From Trachelipus rathkii (Eukaryota > Arthropoda > Malacostraca > Isopoda > Trachelipodidae): DNA of 34,293 nucleotides. The stretch is from assembly GCA_015478945.1 (NCBI GenBank), contig JABUQX010056967.1, forward strand, positions 20,001 through 54,293, written 5' to 3'. The position numbers and the translations under genes are program-made. Under the pieces are notes generated by a model, which was not told the DNA's origin, searched no databases, and saw only the letters and a list, made by a program, of their open reading frames with translations. Of this stretch, positions 10,140-20,559 are shown piece after piece (the first letter of the stretch is position 1; every line of letters begins with the position of its first letter).

Positions 10140-11880
10140 ACCAATCAATGAAAAAAAAACTACCAAACTCCAACTTATGAATCTATCAAAAAACTCCACA
10201 AAATTCCATCTCCACAAAACAACAAACATACACTCAAACCTTCTCGCACACCACTTTGCAAAACAAAGTTATAAACCCACACACCCACAAAACAGGAAAT
10301 AATCAAAATCCCTAAAGAAAATAAAATGCAAAGATTGAGAAATGGAAATAACCACTACGGAACTAGAAAACACCATAAAGTCACATTAAAAAAAACTCAC
10401 CAGCAATAGGACCTGACAACATCTCAAACATACACTTCAAACACTAGGGGAACTACAGCACTAAACCCAATCATAGCCATATATTGACAATAGCTCCATC
10501 AATTTAAATTCCATCTCTAATCCATCCTGAAAAAAAAAAAGCAATTATCATACCAAAGGTTTGAAATCAGAAAAAGAATTCTCTCAACCCTCCACCTATT
10601 GTCCAATCTCACTGCTTTCCACACTATGTAAACTTTCTACAAAAGCTCATTTTGAACAAAATAATACCACACATCCCCAAAAAAACCTTCCAACACAGGT
10701 TCCAACAATAACCACTCAACCACAACAGCCCTCTTAAACATCATACAATAATAATTGGATTAAATCTCAAACCCACACACAACAACGAATATTATAGCAG
10801 ATTTGACAATCACAGAATGCTTTTGAAACTGTTACCCCAACACCAATTTGTAAATCCATTAAATAAAGTAAAATCAAATATCCCCACTAATTTATCAAAA
10901 AAAAAAAGGTAATATCAAACTTCCTATCAGGGAGAACAGCTCAAATACAGAGAAACAACAAAAAAATCTGAGTGTACATTTAAACATTAAAAAAACAGCA
11001 AGCCTCAAGGAGCAATTCCTATCCCCTTTCCTTACTTAAACTTATTTCGAACAGCCAATCTACCACAACCCAACAGACCACACCAAAAATAACCTGCGCA
11101 GATTGACACACCATTGCCAGGAACACATCTAGAACTAAACACAGCGTAACAAATCTGACCCAACAATACCATCAACCAACTTCAAACTGGGCTGACCAAC
11201 AATAGAATATCCACTCAGCCAAATAATCAGCTTCACTGTTAAATCAAACAGACAGACAACTAGTACAACCCACCTCCACAAATCCACCATAAATAACACT
11301 GCACTTATACCACTAAACGAAAACAACTTAAAATTCCTCTGGTTAACACTTGACACACATTTGACTTTCACAAAACAAAGTGATAAAAAACATCTGCAAA
11401 CACAGCGAAACTAAACATACTAGAACCATAGCTAGCGCGGACATCACAAATAAAAAACAGATGTCACAACTACATATAAACAATTTCAAGAACTACAACC
11501 ATCTATGGATCACTCACAATTGGCACCCATTTACTGACCAAAGGGAAATAGAAGAAAACTATACAAATGTCCCCAAAACATGGCACTTAGAATTATCAAA
11601 GGATGCACATCTACAACACCACAAACAACATCTGCATGAAGAAACAAAAATTATCCACACTGACAAACACTTGGAAATGATAGGCACTCTATGCCTACAC
11701 CAAAACGAAAAACACCTCAGCCCTAATGTCCACACTGCCCTCTCTACCCCAAGAACACATCCAACTCATTTGGCTGTCTATCCCATATAACAACAACAAA
11801 TTACTGAATAAAATGCCGACCACATAAAACCATCTCGTGAAAGAAAATGAAATCCGCCCGCCCCTAACCCCTAACTATCT
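10140..11880 (+). mobile_element. Non-LTR retrotransposon (LINE) remnant, RT and C-terminal region
   Basis: A decayed reverse transcriptase of the Jockey/CR1-like type. In order: SPAIGPDNI from 10397 (family pattern SPGPDGI); TYCPISLLSTLCKL from 10594 (YRPISLL block); NHSTTTALLNIIQ near 10705 (RST-AL block); ADLT near 10798 (the first catalytic aspartate block); CAD-stop at 11095-11106 where YADD is expected; FLWLTLDTHLTF near 11335; then a region open from 11380 to 11790. Pieces are in different frames with many stops. No endonuclease domain is visible upstream, as expected of a 5'-truncated copy. The plus strand is A+C rich and G poor. The exact ends are uncertain. Confidence 0.8.
11380..11790 (+). 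pseudogene. C-terminal fragment of LINE reverse transcriptase polyprotein
   Basis: This is the longest surviving open stretch of the LINE, about 136 codons, starting at a GTG with no true start codon; it simply continues the RT after a frameshift. Near 11629-11649 it reads HLHEETK, followed by HLEM-x-GT, a pattern common after the RT domain in Jockey-like elements, where the region often reads QN-x-ALR...HLHEET...H-x-x-M. The region between is eroded. It ends at TAA 11788-11790. It is not a functional gene. Confidence 0.65.
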
Positions 11881-12401
11881 AGGCTAGAAGCACAACTTTA
11901 AATAAAATTTACCCTCTCTAAAAATTTAAAAACATGAGATTTTTGCACAGTATTGAGTTTATAAATGTAATCATTAATATTAATATTAAATATTATAATA
12001 ATTGTAAGGCATATGTTAATTTTCTTTCCTTTTACTTCTAATTGAAAATTCTCGTTGTCGAAAACGTGATGATGTGAAGCTGCTTTATTTTTGATTGCGC
12101 TTCCTTTTCTTTTTATGTGAAAATGTAAGTACATTAAAAGTCGTCCGTGTGCTTTCTTGTTTATACGTTACAAATATAGATTTTATGTATATGTAATGAT
12201 GTTGTTATTCTCTCCCGGAACTCGTAGGAGTGTTTTGGTAATTTCCTCATTCTTGTAATCGTCTTCTGGACTAAACTTGGAACAGTCGTCATGCTTTGGA
12301 CTGCGTGAGTCACATTACAGTAATTATTTGACAAATTTGACTTAGTTCAGTCTTATTTGATTTCCAGATCTAAAAGAGATTAAATGCGTATCCGTTATAA
12401 A
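11881..12401. other. Unassigned DNA between LINE and MITE
   Basis: AT-rich mixed sequence. A minus-strand open stretch at about 11898-12134 has no recognisable family and is low-complexity in part. Confidence 0.5.
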
Positions 12402-12578
12402 ATAAATTGCAGGGACACGGACCCGGTGCAGGTGCCAGAGGAATTTTTTTTTTTTTTTTACTGTAAAATAAAAGTGATTCTGAGCCTGAGCCGAAGTTTG
12501 GAAATTTTAATTTTGTGAAACCGGAGCCGAACCGAAGCCGGCAAAACAATTTACCGTCTGTACAGCCCTCATAAATTA
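12402..12578. mobile_element. hAT-like MITE with near-perfect 8-bp target duplication
   Basis: The element spans 12410-12570 (161 bp). The left end is CAGGGACACGG and the right end, read in reverse complement, is GAGGGCTGTACAG, so the first bases agree with the CAGGG-type ends of hAT transposons apart from one mismatch. Flanking octamers are ATAAATTG (12402-12409) and ATAAATTA (12571-12578), 7 of 8 identical, the duplication length made by hAT transposases. GAGCC-type motifs recur inside (about 12483-12540). There is no coding capacity. Confidence 0.65.
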
Positions 12579-12874
12579 TACCAAGATGCTTTGATATACG
12601 ACAAAAATCTCGTTTAGAATTTCACAGAGCTGGGCGTTGCGACTCCGAGTTGCAACTTTGCGACTTTGTCGCACTATGAATTTCGAGATAGCAAAGTCGT
12701 AAACGTTTTGGAAAAGTCGGACTAAGCAAAGTCGCACAACCAATTTTCCGCTACTTTAGCCGCGACTTTGAACAGGAACAAAGACCTTTTTTTTTTTTTT
12801 AACCCTTAAAGGCTTAAAAGTTAGAGCTTAGAAGCATGGCTGGCTTGTATCATTCTAAAAATTAGTGTAAAACT

Positions 12875-13023
<149 letters not shown>

Positions 13024-13052
13024 TATGGCCCCTTTTTCTCTACCAGCACAGG

Positions 13053-13268
13053 GAGGTCTTTGTAGACTTATTCATAAAGTACAATACCCCCCCTTCCCAG
13101 CTATGCAGCTGTGAGAGGCTTTTCAGCACGGCCGAGTTTCTATATTGATGGCTCCTTTTTGATGAAGTCATCTTTGAGGAACTTGTGTTCCTCAAAGGAA
13201 ACATGGACCTCCTGGAAGAGAAGATGGGCCAGGAGGACATGAAGAAGGAAGAGGACCTGGAGATATAA
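13053..13268 (+). pseudogene. hAT transposase C-terminal dimerisation domain (fragment)
   Basis: The frame reads [13 protein letters not shown], then a slipped segment, then CERLFST, FDEVIFEELVFLKGNMDLL and an acidic tail ending in TAA at 13266-13268. The family's hATC domain reads roughly N-T-P-L-P-S-S-A-A-V-E-R-L-F-S followed by an L-F-L-K-x-N motif, so the match is strong. The slip appears to be an extra C in the C run at about 13086-13092, later offset by one missing base before the ERLFS codons. One in-frame TGA follows near 13146. The catalytic core upstream is absent. Confidence 0.85.
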
Positions 13269-13532
13269 GTTTACGTTGTATTTTAATTAAAAAAAAAATA
13301 TGAATAAATGTGTTTTTCTGCCTTATAAAAGCATGCTTTTGTTATCGCGCTAAATTTTACTTTGTAATTTAGCGGAGACGTATCGGCGAAAAGTCAAAGT
13401 CGCAAAGTTGCATTGAGGTTGACAAAAATAGAGTCGTATAGTCGCAGTCGCACGTAGTCTCACCTAAAAAAATTAAAGTTGCGCCCAGCTCTGGAATTTC
13501 AATTAATACATATATATAAATATAAATATATA

Positions 13533-13533
<1 letters not shown>

Positions 13534-13605
<72 letters not shown>
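13534..13605. repeat. (AT)n microsatellite, about 72 bp
   Basis: A pure alternating run just right of the hAT element's target duplication. Confidence 0.95.
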
Positions 13606-13998
<393 letters not shown>

Positions 13999-14425
13999 AG
14001 TTAGAACCTTAATGGTAATGCAACTTCTCTGAAATATTTATAAATTTATTATTTTTTTATTATTTGCCCTTATTACCTTACTATTTATTTTCTTCACTTT
14101 GTTCGTCAATTTTTCTTGTAGGACAGGTGTGAATAATTTTTTTTTGTGTCCAGGCTAAATTAGATGTCTCTGAAAAATGTATTAAGCCATGATATTTATG
14201 GGTTGATGTTGAAGTATTTATTCAATGACCCTTTATTAAATTTTTGAAATTCCAAACAAAATGTGAAGCATTTAAAAAGTTTAAAAATCGTCAAATATGT
14301 CCAATGCATTATTATTATTTATCAATATAATCCAGTGAGCTAATAAAATAAATAAGCATTTGAAGTGAAAACAATATTTCATTGCTGTAGAAACGTGCAG
14401 TGAACGTACGGAATGCATTCACTAA
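13999..14425. other. Unassigned AT-rich DNA
   Basis: No recognisable coding or repeat signal. Confidence 0.5.
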
Positions 14426-14644
14426 ATTGTGGGCGATGGTAAAGGTTCCGTGGACTTTCTGCTTCCACAAACTTTGATCCGTGTGGAGAATTATTGCAAT
14501 GTTTCATACAGTAATTTAGTTAGTGGCCTTAGAGTTTCTGCTCCGCAACGAAAGCTGCTTAAAAATCTAACAAAACCTGCTCGAAAACCTACTGCCATCT
14601 TTTTAATTTTATTCGAACTCGGAACTCCTAAATTAATAACTTAA
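14426..14644 (+). other. Unassigned ORF before a poly-A signal and (ATT)n tail
   Basis: The frame is open for 72 codons after a TAA at 14423-14425, up to the TAA at 14642-14644. It has no ATG near its start. The peptide contains a basic stretch (APQRKLLKNLTKPARKP) and I do not recognise the family. Downstream, AATAAA at 14747-14752 leads directly into a long (ATT)n tract, the usual look of the 3' end of many non-LTR elements. It may therefore be the eroded 3' coding end of a retroelement, or a terminal exon. Both are weak. Confidence 0.3.
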
Positions 14645-14746
14645 ATATTAAATTCTCATTTACTCTTTTTTTTTTTTTTTCATCACCAAATACGAGTATA
14701 TTTTTTCTTTAAAATAAAAAAAAAATTGTTGTTCCACATGGTGTAC

Positions 14747-14772
14747 AATAAAGGTTATTATTATTATTATTA

Positions 14773-14810
<38 letters not shown>

Positions 14811-15162
14811 TAATTTTATATTATTCATTCATTATTATTTCAATACTTGATAATTATGTATAATGGGTATTTTATTTATTTATTTTTATTTAATATATTT
14901 TTTTTTTTTGTATTTATCTATTATTATTATTAAATTTTTATTTTTTATTATTTACCTCCTTTATCTTTTTATTGATCTTTTTAATTATTAGATTTAATTG
15001 TTGTTTAGATTTTTATTTAATTATATTTATTATATTAATTATATTATTACTATTATTTTATTATTATTTATTATTATTATTATATTATATTATTATTATT
15101 ATTAATTATTATTATTATTATTATGTATTATTATTATTATGTTATATATTTATTATATATTA
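14747..15162. repeat. Poly-A signal followed by (ATT)n tract
   Basis: AATAAA at 14747-14752 is followed by TTATTATT-type repeats at 14755-14815. After a mixed stretch, further (ATT)n and (ATTATT)n occur at about 14918-15160. Repetition becomes less regular to the right. Confidence 0.85.
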
Positions 15163-15334
15163 ATAGAATAGAAATTTAGGTAATGAATTTAATTGAAAGA
15201 AGAAACAAAGTAGTTCCCTGAGAGTAAATTGACACCGAATTCCTGTTTGGAAAATTCACAGAAATAAATCTAAAAAAATTCCTCGCCCACACTTATACTT
15301 AAAAGATCGGGTTTGTGTCACACGCTCAAGCACA

Positions 15335-15396
15335 TGAGAGAGAAGAGAGAGAAGAGAGACGAGGAGAGGAGAGAGAGGAGAAGAGAGGAGAGACAG
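15335..15396. repeat. (GAGAA)n/(GAGAG)n purine tract
   Basis: Nearly pure G+A on the plus strand for about 60 bp. Apparent Glu/Arg-rich peptides here only reflect the repeat. Confidence 0.9.
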
Positions 15397-16490
15397 TTAA
15401 TTACTTTTTTATTAGAGAGAATGTTTTTTTAAGAGAGAAGGAGATTGTTCTTTTTTTATTTCTTTTTTCCATTTTTATATATCATTATTTTCTCGGTTTA
15501 TTTCATTTTTATATGAATCTTAGAATGGGTAGTAGAGATCTGACTTTTGCTACATGATTCATGATGTTTTGGGTTAAAAAAAAATTTATAGGATTAAACG
15601 ATTTTTTTGTGGGCAAAATAAATAAGAGAAACCTCCTGATGCTATCGCGCTGATAAAACATGGTACTACTGGAATCTTCTTCTGTATTATTTTCCACATG
15701 ATGCATTCCCATAGTTAAGATGGCTATAACCTTAGTGTTACAGGTTGATCTTCCAGCAAAATGCCAAGGAAAGGCGGTATCATTATGGACCGCGAGCAAG
15801 GGCGAGTTCCCTAGAGAAATTTAGTGCTTTGTGCCAGGCAGTAATATTCCTAAAAAGCAATAATGGCAACTGGGAAAACGATAAATATATTAAATATACG
15901 GTATATTATGTATGTGTTTTTTTAGTAGTGTTTATTATAGGCGTTGTGAGCCTTACTAATAATAAGATAAGGTCCGGTACTAGTGGAGTATTAGTGTATT
16001 TAAGAGGATATATATCAATATAGTGAAATTTATTAGTTTATTCTTCAGAGCTTCCAACTGCTGAAAAAGAAATCATTTATATTAAAGAAAAAAAAAAAAA
16101 TAAGGCACCATAAATGTAGCATTTAGTCCGCCAATAATAATTAGTAATCCTTCCTGGCATCTGTATGAAAGTTATTTCTTTGAATTATTAAAAATCTATA
16201 TATTATTTATTTCTAGATGGATTAATATATTATATTTTCAAATGATATTATATTATAATTATATTATAAAAATAAATTGAGCCATATAAAAATAATATAA
16301 TATTATAATATATTTATATGTATTACTTTTAGATTGTTCTTGTTTACCACCACTCATACTGGTGGGGGCAGTCTCAATATTCAAGAGAGCTGGTTTATAT
16401 TTGATTACACATCTATTTCATTACCTCTTTAACAAGCAATTTATACTTTTCTAATTTTAATGTTCAGAATAAATTATCGTAATGACACAT
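15397..16490. other. Unassigned DNA
   Basis: This includes a moderate-GC patch at 15630-15840 whose open frames on both strands are short and unrecognised. The minus-strand reading at 15509-15799 and the plus-strand reading at 15745-16023 overlap there, and neither has family support. Confidence 0.4.
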
Positions 16491-18495
16491 GGTTTACTTT
16501 TAGTTTACCTCAGAATAGTATAAATATATAATAACTATAATATATATATAATATAATATATTATATTATATATATATATAGGTGATTGATTTAATTCGTT
16601 AATCCACTCATATATATATATATTTAATATTGCTGTTCATATTTTATCATATTATGAAAATGAATAGGTATGGCAGTCTGCCATAATTAAACTTCTGCCA
16701 GAATTTAGATTCCCGGCTTGGATACCTCATACATTAAATTTTATATTTTATTATAACTTGACCTTCATGGCACATCATGATTACTACTTATCGAGCGGAA
16801 GAGGATATTCAATGCAAGGCCGTATGAATGAATAAATTTCACTCTTCTAAAAATCAAAATTAAAATAAATAAAAAAAATCTACTCATTAAATGAATCAAC
16901 TTTCAAGGGAAATTTCATATAAATTTAATAGGGTCTTTCCACTAGAATAAACTCTAAAAATAATATTAAATTTTTTTGGGCAAAAATTATTATATATAAT
17001 ATATATATAATATTAATATATAATTATTAATAATATATATATGTTATATTAAATATATAATTTAATATCTTAGATAAAAGTGAAATAGTGTGAAAAACGA
17101 ACATAATCGTCTCGCTACTCTTTTAGGGAATAGTTTTTTACATTTTAATTGGAAAAAAATTACCTCTCAAAGTTGTTATAATGTTTATTTTCATATGACT
17201 ATTTTTCAATATATGAATCTGATACCATAGGTTAGGTCTCATTTCCAGCCCTCTAGTTATTAAGAGGTTATATTATAATATATATTATATAGATAGGACA
17301 TATAAGTGGCATTGGATATATGCTGGATAAAAATTTTAGGTTTAGGTTTATTGTTAGGTTAGGCTACGATAGGTTAGGTTAGATTTAGTGTGGTACACAG
17401 AGAAAAATATGGTCTATATGTAGGAATAAACAGTATACCATACTAATTTTTACATAAGTCATTACCCCTAGTAAATTAATTTAAAGCATAGGGGCTATAC
17501 GTGTAAATGCTGATTGATTTTTCGCTCCTGGAAGTCCACATTACCAAAACTTACTAGAATTCAAACATAGCGCAACGTTATAATAATAGGGCTCTTATAT
17601 ATATTATATATATATAAAATATATAATACGTTATATATATATATATTTATTATATTATTAATAATTATTATTTTTTAATAATTATAAATGTCCTATATAT
17701 ATTTATATTGTATATATATTATAATATTATATTGCTCCGATAATAAGTATTCCTGATTATATATATATATTAACAAATATTAAAATATATATTATATAAT
17801 ATATAATACTTATTATTAATAATATATATATATATGATTATATATATTTATAGTATATATAATATTTTTTTTTATACAATGACTACCACCACTCATCGAA
17901 AGCAATAAAGACATCCTGATCCTCTTGCCTAAAAAACCGCAATTCCCTCAGGTTGGGGCGCAGACGCGGGACTTAAATTATGAAAGAAGGATTTAAACAT
18001 TATAAATATTATATTATATATATGATTATATATATATATATTATATAATACTTTATATATATTTGTTATGTCACTATTATATTGTTTATTTTAATGTATT
18101 TTATTATTCACGCTGAGTTCCTTATATAGTAAATAATTTTTATTTTAGGTTGAACTTCACACGGCATATTACATCCAACCTTAAATTTATATTATCGCTT
18201 TATATATAATATATATATTTCTAGAACTATATATTATAATTTACTATATATATTCATATATTATATATATATATATATATATTTTTTATTTATATAATAT
18301 AATATTATATATATATAGTATATATATATTTTATTTTATATTATAATATATATATATATATATATTATAGTATAATATATTATCTTACTATATATATCTA
18401 TTACATTATAGTATAATATTTATATTATTATTTATTAAATATTATATATTAATATGTATATATATATATATATATTATATATTGTTATATATAAT
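16491..18495. repeat. Alternating AT satellites and unassigned DNA
   Basis: TATATA-type tracts lie at about 16525-16625, 16990-17065, 17595-17870 and 18000-18490. Between them is mixed sequence with no recognisable gene. A TTAGG-type patch at 17336-17387 is listed separately. Confidence 0.8.
17336..17387 (+). repeat. Degenerate TTAGG-type repeat patch
   Basis: GTTAGGTTAGG at 17353-17363 and AGGTTAGGTTAG at 17371-17382 lie among further TTTAGG variants. TTAGG is the common arthropod telomere unit. The patch is short and imperfect, so it is at most an interstitial telomere-like repeat. Confidence 0.5.
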
Positions 18496-20379
18496 GAAAA
18501 GCCCTATGGTCCATTGGAGTTTGTGGTGAAAAGGTTCTTAAATCTGTTGTTTGGGAGCAATTTAAGTGAATTATACTTTTAGAAACTTAGTTTTATATTA
18601 GTTGTGTTACCATCAATAAATAAGAGAATTTTTCATGCTTAATAAATACTATTTACTTTTTAATGTAATGGATAAGAGATTAAATTTGTGAATCTCTTGG
18701 CTGTAGATGAGTATAAAGTTCACAAATCGAAAAAAATGAAAAAGGCAAGAAGGATATAATAATTCATCATTATTCACCTATAATTAACAAATAAAAAATT
18801 TTTTCGCTATTTTATGTTATATTATTGCCTTCTTTTTATTTTTCCTTCCTTAGTTTCTTTTTTTCTCTTACTTATTAGGACAAAAACATTCCTTAAGTAT
18901 AGGTATTAGAGCCAATAACTCCTAATAGCCGACACTAACATTAACATGAAGCTTTTAGATAGGTATTTGGTTTCTTTACCCCCCTTATCCAATTAATTAC
19001 AATTTCTTTATGAGATGGGTATGTAATTTACGGTTGGTTTTACAACTAAGGAAGAGACAGAACGCATTTTTGTTTCACCATTCTTTATTATTATATTTTT
19101 TTAGAGTTATATATATAATCTGTGATTTTTTTATAACTTAAATATATCGGGTTTGTTAATAGCGTGTGACAACCTCCTGGGGTAACAATTACCAAATATG
19201 CTAAACTGATAAGTAGATAGTTCGGGTGTTGGCAAGCATGGATTTGGGACTACAGAAAAAACCTTCTTACTTACAAAAAAAAATCACCACCCAACCCAAT
19301 AAATCCCATACCTCAAAAAACCTCTCCTTAACCCAAACGTGATAATACCCCCACCCAATTGAATTACTAAGACTCCAAAACTGCGAGTTTATAAAACTCA
19401 CAATGACTTACCTAATGAGGACTTCAAAATGGCCCCCGAAAAATAAAACCCACAAATAAACCCTCAAAAACCCAGCCTGGACCTTGCACCTTTATTTTGG
19501 ATTCCCCACAGTATTTTTTTTTGCCCACCCATAATTTTATATTCAATGGCAGCCTCTAATATTTTTAGAACGCCCTTTCCAAGAAGACATAAGGGCGCGC
19601 AAATAGTAATACAGTTACAATACTACCCTGCAGAATGCCTTCAAGCTTGTTTTGAAAAATATCTCCCTAGAATTTTTTTTTCGTGTTTCTATCTCCTCGG
19701 GTGCCATTTTTTTTGCTCCCATCGTTAATTCCATGTAGTGTGGCATTTTCGACCTATGATTCTTATTTTCAGATACGGAAAATAACCCTACTGACTTTTG
19801 GATGGAGCAAAATAGCTCGTTCTTACTCTATTACATTATGTACCGAAGTACTAGGTAAATAAGCTTGATTTTTATACATCTCCGTCATAGATAGGGACGA
19901 CGAAACCCGAGTTGGACGAAACCGGTAGCGTGAATGCGATACGGAATTTCCAGAAGGTTTTAATTAAGACTCAGTGTCGGTTAATCTGCCGACCTGCGCT
20001 GGTTAAAGGGACCATTAAAGACGCGCGCGCCACATTCAGGGAACTGGGCCGCGGTTCCCCATCCCACTCTCACTGAATCTTACCGGTAGGTTCAATTCCT
20101 GCCCGCCTATAGGTCCCAAGCCGTCACAGTCGCCTGACCACCACTCGGGTAGCAGCATCATCTAAACTCACCAATTCCACTCTTACAAACACCATATTGA
20201 CACAACAACACACCCTCATCTAGAGCAACACAGACCATGCGGAACCCACCCGCTTTGGAGTTAACAGTCATTGATAATCTTCAGCACTTGTAAACTTTGG
20301 TAAATTTGCAATCCAGATAGCCCGCCATGCCCTTTCCATCTTGTTACTGTCGACTGCTCAAATCTCTTTCTTCGCTTAC
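18496..20379. other. Unassigned DNA with moderate-GC core
   Basis: 18496-19250 is AT rich without signal. 19250-19530 is C and A rich with homopolymer runs. 19540-20380 has moderate GC content and CG dinucleotides but no coherent coding frame. A tRNA T-arm-like hairpin, GTAGG-TTCAATT-CCTGC, occurs at about 20086-20102 without a matching acceptor stem. Confidence 0.4.
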
Positions 20380-20451
20380 CACCTCTACCCCATCTTAAGG
20401 AGTCGTCGTTTATATTATCGAGTTCCCCAATTACGGGTGATTCATATAAAA
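20380..20451 (-). CDS. Weak candidate exon, unidentified
   Basis: On the minus strand a good acceptor (TCTTTTTTCCGCAG, with AG at 20453-20452) is followed by a 72-nt open segment and a donor GTAAGC (GT at 20379-20378). The wider minus-strand frame, from ATG at 20491 to a stop at 20261, is also open, so splicing is not required. The residues within it (for example VIGELDNINDDSLRW, then GGKRRKR) match no family I know. Splice-like strings arise by chance, so this is only a candidate. Confidence 0.2.
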
Positions 20452-20559
20452 CTGCGGAAAAAAGATTAGAACTTTCGATCCATGCGTCCACACACCGAGG
20501 CCATAAACCCTGACCTATTTAGACCACCCTTGTCGGCATGTCGGTACGACACAATTGAC

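Noticed and set aside
13040..13240. Minus-strand open frame across the hAT fragment
   Set aside because: The plus strand of the same bases encodes a recognisable hAT dimerisation domain, so this is its shadow.
15315..15557. Glu/Arg-rich open frame
   Set aside because: Mostly the translation of a (GAGA)n purine tract, with no family resemblance.
19880..19960. Second hammerhead-like site (GACGAAACC with a following hairpin-like stretch)
   Set aside because: No CUGAUGA-like box lies upstream and stem II cannot be formed convincingly.
19995..20110. tRNA or tRNA-derived SINE (T-arm-like GTAGG-TTCAATT-CCTGC and a weak A-box-like TGCGCTGGTTAAAG)
   Set aside because: The boxes are about 90 bp apart, and no acceptor stem, anticodon arm or SINE tail could be matched.
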